Positions 33,426 to 42,741 of a DNA stretch of 59,857 nt are shown here, one piece after another. A program made the position numbers and the translations under genes. Below the pieces are notes generated by a model. That model had not been told where the DNA came from and made no database searches. It saw nothing but the letters and a program-made list of their open reading frames with translations. The stretch lies in contig NZ_CANMHM010000015.1 of assembly GCF_947497695.1 (NCBI RefSeq), positions 1 through 59,857 on the forward strand, written 5' to 3'. The stretch is from an uncultured Polaribacter sp. (GTDB taxonomy: Bacteria > Bacteroidota > Bacteroidia > Flavobacteriales > Flavobacteriaceae). Position 1 is the stretch's first letter, and each line of letters opens with the position of its first letter.

Positions 33426-34604
33426 CTATTGTTTATCCATTTCCTTTAAACGTAATAAAGTTTCTAAAAAGTAATAATCTGCATACACAATAGGTTCGTC
33501 TATTTCGTCTTTTTTAGGCCAATTACCTGTACTGTGTTTTAAAATAAAAGGAGCATTAATTGTTGGTTTTAAAAGATATTCTTCTGTTTTTAAACTTTTT
33601 ATCACTTTTTTACTATAGTCTAAATATTTTGGCTTGTTTGTATATTGATACAATTCTACCAAAGCAGAAGAAATAACAGTAGCTGCAGAAACATCTCTTG
33701 GAGCATTTGGAATTGATGGATCTTTAAAATCCCAATAAGGAATGCCATCTTTTGGTAAGTTTTTATGACTCAAATAAAAATTTGTAGTAGCTTCTGCTTG
33801 GTCTAAATATTTTTTATCTTTTGTATATCTATATGCCATTGTATAACCATAAATTGCCCAACCTTGTCCTCTTGCCCAAACAGATGCATCATTAAAACCT
33901 TGGTGAGTTACTTTCATTCTAATGTTTCCATTTTCTGGGTTGTAATCTACTACATGATAACTACTATTATCTGGTCTAAAATGATTTTTTAAAGTAGTAT
34001 TTGCATGGATAACAGCCAATTTATGAAAAGAAGAATCGTTACTGATTTTTGTTGCTTCGAAAAGCATTTCTAAATTCATCATATTGTCAATAATCACAGG
34101 AAAATTCCACGTTTTTTTATTGAAATCCCAAGATCTGATACTGCCAACTGTGTTATTAAATCGAGTTCTTAAAGTTTGAGAACTTTTTACAATAACAGAT
34201 TTGTAATGGTCGCTTTCTATGTGTTTTAAACCTTGTCCAAAACTGCAAAAAACTTTAAAACCCATGTCGTGAGTTCTATCATTATACTTTTCTTTTTCTA
34301 TAAAAGCAGTCCATTTTTTTGCTAAATCTTTGTATTCAGATTCACCAGTAAGTTCATGAATTTGCCATAAATTTCCTGCATAAAAACCACTCGTCCAATC
34401 TTTAGAAGGTACTTTTTTAATTTCGTTTTTAACTATAGAATAACTTCTTGGAAATGCTAAAGAATCTGGTTTATATTCCAAGAATTTTACAAATCTATTT
34501 TGTATTGATTCTTTAGAAGTTTCTTCTTTACTTATGTTAGAATTACAAGATGTTATCAGTGAAAAAGAAATGACAATTAAGAGGGTGTTTTTAATTTTTT
34601 TCAT
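33426..34604 (-). CDS. Unsaturated glucuronyl hydrolase (GH88/GH105 type) lipoprotein
   Basis: 392 residues with lipobox ITSC at 17-20. The alpha/alpha-barrel has DWTSGFYAGNLWQIHELTG split in blocks, HDMGFKVFCSFGQG (catalytic Asp), a metal- or sugar-binding SVWARGQGWAIYG (second Asp just upstream) and a C-terminal YYFLETLLR. These enzymes remove the 4,5-unsaturated uronic acid that lyases leave on oligosaccharide ends. It fits with the neighbouring lyase remnant and the divergent glucuronate genes, and is the first gene of the minus-strand operon. Confidence 0.87.
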   Translation of the reverse strand: MKKIKNTLLIVISFSLITSCNSNISKEETSKESIQNRFVKFLEYKPDSLAFPRSYSIVKNEIKKVPSKDWTSGFYAGNLWQIHELTGESEYKDLAKKWTAFIEKEKYNDRTHDMGFKVFCSFGQGLKHIESDHYKSVIVKSSQTLRTRFNNTVGSIRSWDFNKKTWNFPVIIDNMMNLEMLFEATKISNDSSFHKLAVIHANTTLKNHFRPDNSSYHVVDYNPENGNIRMKVTHQGFNDASVWARGQGWAIYGYTMAYRYTKDKKYLDQAEATTNFYLSHKNLPKDGIPYWDFKDPSIPNAPRDVSAATVISSALVELYQYTNKPKYLDYSKKVIKSLKTEEYLLKPTINAPFILKHSTGNWPKKDEIDEPIVYADYYFLETLLRLKEMDKQ

Positions 34605-35005
34605 GGTACATAATTATATAAAATTCGTTATAAATTTTGATTTAAAAATAAAGATATTCTTAACTATTTAGTAATGAGTTAATTAATTTAATTATAAGGC
34701 GTTTCTGGTAAGAAACTTGAAGCCAAATTACAAAAGAATATTGGATGTTTTAAGAAAAACATAAAATGAACAACATTAACAATGATTCAATGTATAAACA
34801 AATTTAGACTTAATCTTAATTTTATAATTAACATTATTTAAAATGCATAACAGGTTATTTAACAAATCAATAATAAGTTAAAATATAAAGAATTAAATAA
34901 CGGAGCAGAACAGTTCAGGATAGTGCAGGGTATTCGTAATTAAATTAATGTGTATTTTTACGTTTCAATTAATTAAAAAATAACACAAACAATATTTTAT
35001 TACAG
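34605..35005. promoter_or_regulatory. Divergent intergenic region of the uronate locus
   Basis: 401 AT-rich bases separate the minus-strand hydrolase genes from the plus-strand uptake genes and must contain both promoters. I see TATCTTTA-like and TATTTTTA-like boxes but no full TTTG-N19-TAnnTTTG pair. No regulator gene and no clear operator palindrome are present. Confidence 0.4.
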
Positions 35006-35833
35006 ATGAGCAAAACAGTTGTATTAACAGGAGCAGGAGGAGTTCTTTGTAGCACATTAGCTATGGCACTTGCAAAACAAGGAAATAACATTGCAGTATT
35101 AGACTTAAGAAAAGAAGCAGCAGATAAAGTAGCCGCAGAAATTAATGCAGAAGGAGGAAAAGCAATAGGAGTTGCAGCAAATGTTTTAGAAAAAGATTCT
35201 TTAATTGAAGCAAAAAAAGTAGTAAATGCTAAATTTGGCAAAGTTGATATTTTAGTGAATGGAGCAGGAGGAAATCATCCTTTAGGAACCACTTCTAACC
35301 CGTTTTTTGCGATGGAAGATTTAAAGAATACAACAGAAGGTTTTAAAACTTTTTTTGATTTAGATCCAAAAGGAATCGAATTTACATTCAATTTAAACTT
35401 TTTAGGAACTTTAATTCCTACACAAGTTTTTGCAGAAGATATGGTAGGTAGAAAAGGATGTTCTGTATTAAATATTTCTTCTATGAACGCCTTTACGCCT
35501 TTAACAAAAATACCAGCTTATAGTGGCGCAAAAGCTGCAGTTTCTAACTTTACTCAATGGTTAGCTGTGCATTTTTCTAAAGTAGGGATTCGTGTAAATG
35601 CTTTGGCACCTGGGTTTTTCTTAACAGATCAAAACAGAAGTTTGTTAACTGAAACAGATGGAAGTTTAACAAAAAGAGGTCAGCAAATTATAGATCAAAC
35701 GCCGATGGAGCGTTATGGTAAACCAGAAGATTTAATTAGTACAACGTTATATTTATGTGATGATGCTTCTTCTTTTGTTACAGGAATTGTAATTCCTATT
35801 GATGGAGGTTTTGCAGCTTATAGTGGAGTCTAA
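35006..35833 (+). CDS. SDR-family D-fructuronate reductase / mannonate oxidoreductase
   Basis: 275 residues of a short-chain dehydrogenase: TGAGGVLCS cofactor loop (TGxxxGxG type, Gly-rich at 8-16), NGAGG, catalytic Ser in NISSMN, YxxxK as YSGAKAA, and a C-terminal IDGGF. Proteins of this type next to uxuA act as UxuB substitutes, reducing D-fructuronate to D-mannonate with NAD(P)H. The assignment follows from the neighbours UxuA and UxaC. Confidence 0.82.
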   Translation: MSKTVVLTGAGGVLCSTLAMALAKQGNNIAVLDLRKEAADKVAAEINAEGGKAIGVAANVLEKDSLIEAKKVVNAKFGKVDILVNGAGGNHPLGTTSNPFFAMEDLKNTTEGFKTFFDLDPKGIEFTFNLNFLGTLIPTQVFAEDMVGRKGCSVLNISSMNAFTPLTKIPAYSGAKAAVSNFTQWLAVHFSKVGIRVNALAPGFFLTDQNRSLLTETDGSLTKRGQQIIDQTPMERYGKPEDLISTTLYLCDDASSFVTGIVIPIDGGFAAYSGV

Positions 35834-35929
35834 AAGCCTTTTTTAATCTTCTTAAAAAGAAAAAATAATACAAATAGTTAATCTTTTATTAGTGAATTTA
35901 TTGCTAATACTTGAATAGAAAAAAATAAA

Positions 35930-37117
35930 ATGAAACAAAATTTAGAGCAAACTTGGCGTTGGTATGGTCCTAATGATCCAGTATCATTATCAGATATAAA
36001 ACAAAGTGGTGCAACAGGTGTTGTATCTGCATTACATCATATTAAAAATGGTGTAACTTGGACTGTTGAAGAGATTCAAAAAAGAAAAGATAGTATTGAA
36101 AGTGTTGGTTTAACTTGGTCGGTTGTAGAATCTGTACCAATTCATGAAAACATTAAAACAAAATCTGGCGATTACAAAACGTACATAGAAAATTATAAGC
36201 AAACGCTTTTAAATTTAGGCAAATGTGGAATTGATATTGTGTGTTACAATTTTATGCCAGTTTTAGATTGGACACGTACAAACTTAGATTATGAAGTTTC
36301 AGATCAATCTACAGCATTGCGTTTTGAAGCAGCAGCTTTTGCCGCTTTTGAATTGTATTTGTTAAAAAGACCAGGAGCAGAAAATGAATATTCTGATGCT
36401 CAAAAACAACAAGCAGCAGACTTTCTTAAAAATGCCACAGAAGAAGATCAAAAAAGATTAATCAGAAATATTATTGCAGGTTTGCCAGGTGCAGAAGAAG
36501 GCTATTCTTTAGAAGAATTCAATGCAATTTTGGCTACTTACAAAGATGTAGGTCCAGCAGAATTAAAAGCGAATTTATTTTCGTTTTTAGCAGAAATTAT
36601 TCCTGCTGCAGAACAAGCAGGTGTTTTAATGTGTATTCATCCAGATGATCCACCTTTTCCTATTTTAGGTTTGCCAAGAGTTGTATCAACAGAACAAGAT
36701 ATTGTAGATTTATATGAAGCTGTTCCTTCTCAAAACAACGGATTAACATTTTGTACTGGTTCATTTGGTGTAAGAGCAGACAATGATTTAGCAGGAATGG
36801 TTGAAAGACTTGGAGATAGAATTCATTTCATACACTTACGCGCAACTAAAAGAGATGCAGAAGGTAATTTCCACGAGGCAGATCATTTAGAAGGCGATGT
36901 TGATATGTATGCAGTAATGAAAGCATTGGTTTTAGAACAACAAAAACGTATTGCAGCAGGCAGACAAGACGTAAGAATGCCTTTTAGACCAGATCATGGA
37001 CATAAAATGTTAGATGATTTAAAGAAAAAAACCAACCCTGGATATTCAGGAATTGGACGCTTACGTGGCTTGGCAGAATTACGTGGTTTAGAATTAGGAA
37101 TTAGACGTTCATTATAG
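35930..37117 (+). CDS. uxuA: Mannonate dehydratase
   Basis: 395 residues, the usual length for UxuA. Family blocks are [16 protein letters not shown] (9-24), ALHHI, the catalytic [34 protein letters not shown] and FRPDHGHKM. It is a TIM-barrel metal enzyme that dehydrates D-mannonate to 2-keto-3-deoxygluconate. It sits third in flow and second in order of the plus-strand uronate operon, 25 bases before uxaC. Confidence 0.96.
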   Translation: MKQNLEQTWRWYGPNDPVSLSDIKQSGATGVVSALHHIKNGVTWTVEEIQKRKDSIESVGLTWSVVESVPIHENIKTKSGDYKTYIENYKQTLLNLGKCGIDIVCYNFMPVLDWTRTNLDYEVSDQSTALRFEAAAFAAFELYLLKRPGAENEYSDAQKQQAADFLKNATEEDQKRLIRNIIAGLPGAEEGYSLEEFNAILATYKDVGPAELKANLFSFLAEIIPAAEQAGVLMCIHPDDPPFPILGLPRVVSTEQDIVDLYEAVPSQNNGLTFCTGSFGVRADNDLAGMVERLGDRIHFIHLRATKRDAEGNFHEADHLEGDVDMYAVMKALVLEQQKRIAAGRQDVRMPFRPDHGHKMLDDLKKKTNPGYSGIGRLRGLAELRGLELGIRRSL

Positions 37118-37141
37118 AACAGTAAAGAAGAAAACCTATCA

Positions 37142-38548
37142 ATGAACAATAGTACTTTTATTACAGATAATTTTTTGTTACAAACTGATGTAGCTGAAAC
37201 ATTATACCGTCAGTATGCTAAAGATTTACCAATTATAGATTATCACAATCACTTATCGCCAAAGCAAATAGCAGAAAATTTACCCATTAATAATATAACA
37301 GATGCTTGGTTAAATGGCGATCATTATAAATGGCGAGGCATGAGAGCTAATGGTGTTGATGAGGCTTTTATTACTAGTGATACAACTAATCAGAAAGAAA
37401 AGTTTTTAAAGTGGGCAGAAACAGTACCCTATACTCTAAGAAACCCTTTATTTCATTGGACACATTTAGAGTTGAAGCGTTATTTTAATATTGATGAAAT
37501 TTTACAACCATCAACTGCAGAAGCCATTTATGAAAAAGCAAATGCAATTTTAGAAAATAAAACTCCAGCAGATTTACTAAAACATATGAATGTTGAGGTT
37601 ATTTGTACTACAGATGATCCTACAGATAGTTTAGAGCATCATCAAGCAATTGCTCAAATGAATATTTTCACAAAGGTTTTACCCACCTTTAGACCTGATA
37701 ATTTACTTTTAATTGAAGGAAACAATTATCAAACGTATATTAAAGAATTAGCAACTAAAGTTGGATTTAAAATTTCGAATTTAACGGAGTTATTAGCTGC
37801 TATTGAAAACAGGATCGAATTTTTTAATGATTTAGGCTGTAAACTTTCAGATTATGGTTTAGAGCAAATTTATGCTTCAGATTTTACAGATAAAGAAGCT
37901 GATGTAGTTTTACAAAAACGTTTGTCTAATGCATTAGTAACTAAGGAAGAAGCAAAAATGTTTGCGTCTTGTATTTTGTTTAAATTATGTAAAATGTACC
38001 ATGCCAAAGGTTGGGCACAGCAGTTTCATTTAGGAGCATTAAGAAATAATAATAGTAGATTATTAGATCAAATAGGTTTAGATGCTGGTGTAGATTCTAT
38101 TGGCGATTTTACCCAAGCACAACCAATGTCTAAATTATTTAATAATTTAGAAGCAGCAAATGCTTTGGCAAAAACAATTACCTATAATTTAAATCCTTCG
38201 CAAAATGAAGTATTTGCAACAATGATGGGTAATTTTCAGAATGGTGATGTTCCTGGTAAAATGCAATGGGGTTCTGGTTGGTGGTTTTTAGACCAAAAAG
38301 ATGGCATGGAAAAACAACTAAATACATTGTCTAATATGGGTTTATTAAGCAGATTTGTAGGAATGTTAACAGATAGTCGAAGTTTTTTGTCTTTTCCTAG
38401 ACACGAATATTTTAGACGTATATTGTGCAACCTAATTGCAGAAGATGTAAAACAAGGATTGGTACCAAATGATATTGAATTTTTAGGAAAAATGATTCAA
38501 GATATTTGTTATAACAATGCTGTTAATTATTTCAATTTTAAAAACTAA
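37142..38548 (+). CDS. uxaC: Glucuronate isomerase
   Basis: 468 residues. The amidohydrolase-like blocks of UxaC are clear: IIDYHNHLSPKQIAENLPI in the N-terminus, DAWLNGDHYKWRGMRANG, CTTDDPTDSLEHH, KGWAQQFHLGALRNNN and LTDSRSFLSFPRHEYFRR. It isomerises D-glucuronate to D-fructuronate, the first cytoplasmic step, followed by the SDR and UxuA. The downstream TRAP gene begins 11 bases after it, so one transcript is likely. Confidence 0.96.
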   Translation: MNNSTFITDNFLLQTDVAETLYRQYAKDLPIIDYHNHLSPKQIAENLPINNITDAWLNGDHYKWRGMRANGVDEAFITSDTTNQKEKFLKWAETVPYTLRNPLFHWTHLELKRYFNIDEILQPSTAEAIYEKANAILENKTPADLLKHMNVEVICTTDDPTDSLEHHQAIAQMNIFTKVLPTFRPDNLLLIEGNNYQTYIKELATKVGFKISNLTELLAAIENRIEFFNDLGCKLSDYGLEQIYASDFTDKEADVVLQKRLSNALVTKEEAKMFASCILFKLCKMYHAKGWAQQFHLGALRNNNSRLLDQIGLDAGVDSIGDFTQAQPMSKLFNNLEAANALAKTITYNLNPSQNEVFATMMGNFQNGDVPGKMQWGSGWWFLDQKDGMEKQLNTLSNMGLLSRFVGMLTDSRSFLSFPRHEYFRRILCNLIAEDVKQGLVPNDIEFLGKMIQDICYNNAVNYFNFKN

Positions 38549-38559
38549 ACTAATTTATT

Positions 38560-39534
38560 ATGATACATAAAGTGTTTTGTGCCTTGTTTCTTTTACTATT
38601 TTTACAAGGTTGCCAAAAAGAAGATGGTGTAAAGATGATGTATTTGGCACATACTTTACCTCAAACACATCCAGTACATAAAGGTATTTTAGAATTTAAA
38701 AAAGCAGTAAAACTAAAATCTGGTGGTAAAATAGATGTTAAAATATTTCCTGATGGACAGTTAGGATCTGAAAGAGAAACGCTAGAATTATTACAAATTG
38801 GTAGTGTTGCTGTTACCAAAGTAAGTGCTGCAACGTTGTCTAATTTTGTGCCTGAATATCATCTATTAGGAATTCCTTATTTATTTAAAAGCAAACAACA
38901 TCAATTTGATGTTTTAGAAGGTGAGGTAGGTAAGTCTATTCTAGAAAAAGGTTCTAAATTTTGGTTGCGAGGCTTGTGTTATTATGATGCTGGTAGTAGA
39001 AGCTTTTATACTTCAAACAAAGCCATTAGAACTCCAGAAGATTTAAAAGGACTTAAAATACGTGTTATGAACAACCAAATGGCTATTAATATGGTAAATA
39101 GTTTAGGAGGTTCTGCAACACCAATGTCTTTTGGAGAATTGTATACAGCCATTCAACAAGGTGTTGTTGATGGTGCAGAAAACAATCCTCCTTCATTTGT
39201 TTCTTCTAATCACTATGAAATTAGTAAATATTATACGTTAGACCAGCACTCTTCTGTACCAGATGTATTATTAATTGGAACAAAATATTGGGATACTTTA
39301 TCTGATCAAGAAAAAGTTTGGGTGCAAGAAGCAGCAGATGAATCATCAAAAGCACAAAAAGTTTTTTGGAATGAATCTGTAAACGAATCTATGGAAATAG
39401 TCAAAAAAGCAGGAGTAGAAATCATCATTCCAGAAAAAGCATTGTTTCAAGAAAAATCAAAATCGGTTTTAGAATCCTTTGAAAAAGAGCATCCTGAAAT
39501 GAGTTCTATTATTAATAAAATAAAAAATCAATAA
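38560..39534 (+). CDS. TRAP transporter solute-binding protein (DctP type), lipid-anchored
   Basis: 324 residues. The signal peptide ends at FLQGC, a lipobox, so the binding protein is probably membrane-anchored rather than free in the periplasm. The DctP blocks are AHTLPQTHPVHKG, FPDGQLGSERETLE, TPEDLKGLKIRVM with the substrate-carboxylate Arg, and GVVDGAENNPPSF. Sited after uxaC, it most likely binds glucuronate or a related uronate. Confidence 0.9.
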   Translation: MIHKVFCALFLLLFLQGCQKEDGVKMMYLAHTLPQTHPVHKGILEFKKAVKLKSGGKIDVKIFPDGQLGSERETLELLQIGSVAVTKVSAATLSNFVPEYHLLGIPYLFKSKQHQFDVLEGEVGKSILEKGSKFWLRGLCYYDAGSRSFYTSNKAIRTPEDLKGLKIRVMNNQMAINMVNSLGGSATPMSFGELYTAIQQGVVDGAENNPPSFVSSNHYEISKYYTLDQHSSVPDVLLIGTKYWDTLSDQEKVWVQEAADESSKAQKVFWNESVNESMEIVKKAGVEIIIPEKALFQEKSKSVLESFEKEHPEMSSIINKIKNQ

Positions 39535-39536
39535 CT

Positions 39537-40028
39537 ATGAAATCAGCAGATATACTTTTTAATAAAGTTTGCAAAATTTTAGAAATTATTTTGGTTTCTA
39601 TTTTTGGATTGTTAGTAGTTGATGTGTTATTGCAAGTTTTTTCTCGCTATATTTTAAACACATCTTTTACATTTACAGAAGAATTAGCACGTTTTTCTTT
39701 GATATGGTTATCAATTCTTGGTGCAGCGTATTTAAATGCAAAAAGAGAGCATTTATCAATGGATTTTTTATATCAGAAGTTTCCAGAAAAATTTCGAAAA
39801 AAAGTACTCTATTTTATAGAAATATGCATCTTTTTATTCGCTTTAGTAGTAATGGTAATAGGTGGTTTTAATTTAGTGTATACAACATTACACTTAGGGC
39901 AACTATCAGGTACTTTAAGAATTCCTCTAGGATATATTTATGCAATTTTACCTGTAAGTGGTTTGTTTGTGATGTGTTTTTCAATATATCATGTGGTTAA
40001 AATAAGTACTAATAAAATAACCGATTAA
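39537..40028 (+). CDS. TRAP transporter small membrane subunit (DctQ type)
   Basis: 163 residues with four membrane helices and the family's SRYILNTSFTFTEELARF segment between helices 1 and 2. It starts 2 bases after the binding-protein stop and ends 2 bases before the large subunit. It couples the binding protein to the Na+-driven DctM channel. Confidence 0.92.
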   Translation: MKSADILFNKVCKILEIILVSIFGLLVVDVLLQVFSRYILNTSFTFTEELARFSLIWLSILGAAYLNAKREHLSMDFLYQKFPEKFRKKVLYFIEICIFLFALVVMVIGGFNLVYTTLHLGQLSGTLRIPLGYIYAILPVSGLFVMCFSIYHVVKISTNKITD

Positions 40029-40030
40029 TT

Positions 40031-41335
40031 ATGAGTATTGAAATAATAAGTATTATCGTCCTATTTTTAAGTTTTTTCATTTTATTAATGTTAAAAGTAC
40101 CTGTAGCTTATAGTATAGGTATTTCTACAACCATTAGTTTGTTGCTAAATATTGACAAATTACCAGGAATAACAACTATTGCACAAAGAATGACCACAGG
40201 AATTGATAGTTTTGCTTTATTGGCAATTCCCTTTTTTGTATTGGCTGGTGAAATTATGAAACGTGGAGGAATTGCAAACAGATTGATCAATTTTGCAAAG
40301 TCTTTAGTAGCAAGTTTACCTGGTGGTTTAGCCTATGTAAATGTATTAGCATCTATGCTTTTTGGAGCAATTTCTGGGTCTGCAATTGCAGCAACTTCTG
40401 CTATTGGAAGTATCATGACAGATAGAATGGAAGAAGAAGGATATCCAAGAGAACTTAGTGCTTCAGTAAATATAACTTCAGCAACAACGGGTCTGTTAAT
40501 TCCACCTAGTAATATTTTAATTGTATATGCTTTGGCAAGTGGAGGTACAGCATCTGTAGCAGCTTTATTTATTGCAGGTTATTTACCTGGAATTTTGTTA
40601 GGTCTTGCTATTATGGGGTATGTTGCATTTATTGCAATAACTAGAAATTTTACCAAAGGAGAACGTGTACCACTTCCATTAATTTTTAAATACTTTAGAA
40701 AAGCATTTTTTAGTTTATTATTACTTGTTATTGTTGTGGGAGGTATTGTTGCAGGTATATTTACTGCCACAGAAGCCTCTGCAATAGCTGTTTTATATGC
40801 TGGAGTTCTTGCATTAATTTATGGCGATGTAAGTGTAAAAGATTTTCCTGCTATTTTATTAGCAAGTTCAAAAACAACTGCTGTAGTTATGTTTTTAATT
40901 TGTACTTCTATGGCAATGTCTTGGTTGTTTTCTTTTGAAGGAATTCCTGAGTTGATAAGTAGTTTTTTATTAGAACAATTTAGCAATAAAATTATCATCT
41001 TTTTATTAATAAACTTAGTATTGTTAATTATTGGAACTTTTATGGACATGACACCTGCTGTTCTAATTTTTACACCTATTTTTTTACCAGTAGTTACTGA
41101 GTTAGGGATGCATCCTGTTCATTTTGGAATCGTATTGGTTTTAAACCTTTGTATCGGTTTATGTACACCACCTGTTGGAACCATACTCTTTGTAGGTAGT
41201 GGTGTTGCCAATGTATCTGTTTCGCAAGTTGTAAAACCTTTGTTGCCCTTTTTACTAATTATGGTTATAGTATTACTACTAATTACTTATGTACCTGCAA
41301 TCTCAATGTTTTTGCCAGGTTTATTTGGTTTATAA
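40031..41335 (+). CDS. TRAP transporter large membrane subunit (DctM type)
   Basis: 434 residues with about twelve membrane helices. Typical stretches are AIPFFVLAGEIMKRGGIANRL split around a Gly-rich turn, FGAISGSAIAATSAIG, GLLIPPSNILIVYA and the last-helix TPPVGTILFVG. It forms the Na+/uronate symport channel. It is the last gene of the uronate operon; a terminator follows 25 bases later. Confidence 0.95.
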   Translation: MSIEIISIIVLFLSFFILLMLKVPVAYSIGISTTISLLLNIDKLPGITTIAQRMTTGIDSFALLAIPFFVLAGEIMKRGGIANRLINFAKSLVASLPGGLAYVNVLASMLFGAISGSAIAATSAIGSIMTDRMEEEGYPRELSASVNITSATTGLLIPPSNILIVYALASGGTASVAALFIAGYLPGILLGLAIMGYVAFIAITRNFTKGERVPLPLIFKYFRKAFFSLLLLVIVVGGIVAGIFTATEASAIAVLYAGVLALIYGDVSVKDFPAILLASSKTTAVVMFLICTSMAMSWLFSFEGIPELISSFLLEQFSNKIIIFLLINLVLLIIGTFMDMTPAVLIFTPIFLPVVTELGMHPVHFGIVLVLNLCIGLCTPPVGTILFVGSGVANVSVSQVVKPLLPFLLIMVIVLLLITYVPAISMFLPGLFGL

Positions 41336-41359
41336 GATTTAGTTTTAAAAATATATAGT

Positions 41360-41394
41360 AAAAAGCCTTGACAAATTATTTGTTAAGGCTTTTT
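41360..41394 (+). terminator. Rho-independent terminator after the TRAP operon
   Basis: AAAAAGCCTTGACAAA pairs with TTTGTTAAGGCTTTTT and a T-rich tail follows. The remaining 325 bases to the next gene show no gene or other feature. Confidence 0.88.
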
Positions 41395-41719
41395 ATTTTT
41401 TCCAATAAATTGGATGTTAAATACTGGTTAAACTCCCAATTTTTAAAAAGAGATAAACTCTAAAATTAAAGATGAAAATAAATATTCAATATCATTGAGG
41501 ATTAAAAATTTGTGAATTCGTGGCAATGTAAAAGTATGAGTTTGCCCTGTAATTTTAATTCGTGTATTGGTGGTAAAATAGTACTAAATTAAGAGTTTTA
41601 TTCAATGATAAATGCAGAAGTTTAATTCATAAATAAATACTAAAGTTAAAAATAATAGACTGCATTAAAATGGAATCCGTTATTTTTATAGAAACTTGTT
41701 TAAAAGCGTTGCATTTATT

Positions 41720-42739
41720 TTGAAACTCGTAAAATTTACAAAAAAAGGCATTTACTGCATTCCTGGGAAATTCTATTTAGACCCATGGTATCCTGTAGAT
41801 TATGCTGTAATTTCTCATGGACATGCAGATCATTCTAGATATGGCAACAAACATTATTTATGTCAGAACGATTCTAAAGCGATTATAAAACACAGATTAG
41901 GCAAAGATATTTCTATTGAAAGTTTGGGGTATAATCAACCTAAAAACATTAATCGAGTGCAAGTTTCCTTTTTTCCTGCAGGTCATGTAATTGGTTCTGC
42001 TCAAATTCGTTTAGAATATAAAGGGTATGTAGTTGTTTTTTCTGGAGATTATAAAACGCAACCAGATTTTATTTCTACACCTTATGAACCTGTAAAATGC
42101 CACGAATTTATTACAGAAAGCACCTTTGGTTTGCCAATTTACAAATGGAAAAAAGAAGAAGAATTACAAGCTGAATTGACCAATTGGGTGCTACAAAATC
42201 AGCAAAATAACAGAACTAGTGTTTTTTTAGGATATAGTTTAGGAAAAGCACAACGTATTATGAAATTAATTGAAGGTGTAGATGATATTTATGTGCATTC
42301 AGCAATTAACAATTTAAACAATGCAATTTCTGGAGCTGGAATTGAACTACCAAAAACAACTTTATTAAACTACGATTTTAAGAAAGCAGCTATTCAAAAT
42401 AAAATAGTCATTTTACCTCCAGCTTTGTTAGGTTCTAGAATGTTAAAGAAAATACCCAATGCAGCAACCGCAATTTGTTCTGGATGGATGCACATTCGTG
42501 GAAACAGAAGATGGAAAGGAGTAGATGCAGGTTTTTCCATTAGCGACCATGCAGATTGGGATGGTTTGTTAGCAGCTGTAAAAGCTACAGAAGCAGAAAA
42601 AGTACACGTTACCCATGGATCGCAAGCAGTTTTCTCTAAATATTTAAATGAAATAGGCATAGAAGCACACGAATTAAAAACGGAGTTTGGCGAAGATGAA
42701 TTTGCAAAAGACGAAGAAACTAAAACAGAGAACGCCTAA
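41720..42739 (+). CDS. Ligase-associated DNA damage response exonuclease (metallo-beta-lactamase fold)
   Basis: 339 residues when started at TTG 41720 (MKLVKFTKKGIYC), which matches the family's start; a TTG eight codons upstream is possible, and no ATG is in frame. MBL motifs are SHGHADHSR (HxHxDH), FFPAGHVIGSAQ, FSGDYK and the beta-CASP-like ISDHADWDG near the C-terminus. It is the Exo member of the four-gene Lhr-ligase repair system, 2 bases before the ligase gene. Confidence 0.9.
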   Translation: MKLVKFTKKGIYCIPGKFYLDPWYPVDYAVISHGHADHSRYGNKHYLCQNDSKAIIKHRLGKDISIESLGYNQPKNINRVQVSFFPAGHVIGSAQIRLEYKGYVVVFSGDYKTQPDFISTPYEPVKCHEFITESTFGLPIYKWKKEEELQAELTNWVLQNQQNNRTSVFLGYSLGKAQRIMKLIEGVDDIYVHSAINNLNNAISGAGIELPKTTLLNYDFKKAAIQNKIVILPPALLGSRMLKKIPNAATAICSGWMHIRGNRRWKGVDAGFSISDHADWDGLLAAVKATEAEKVHVTHGSQAVFSKYLNEIGIEAHELKTEFGEDEFAKDEETKTENA

Positions 42740-42741
42740 AT

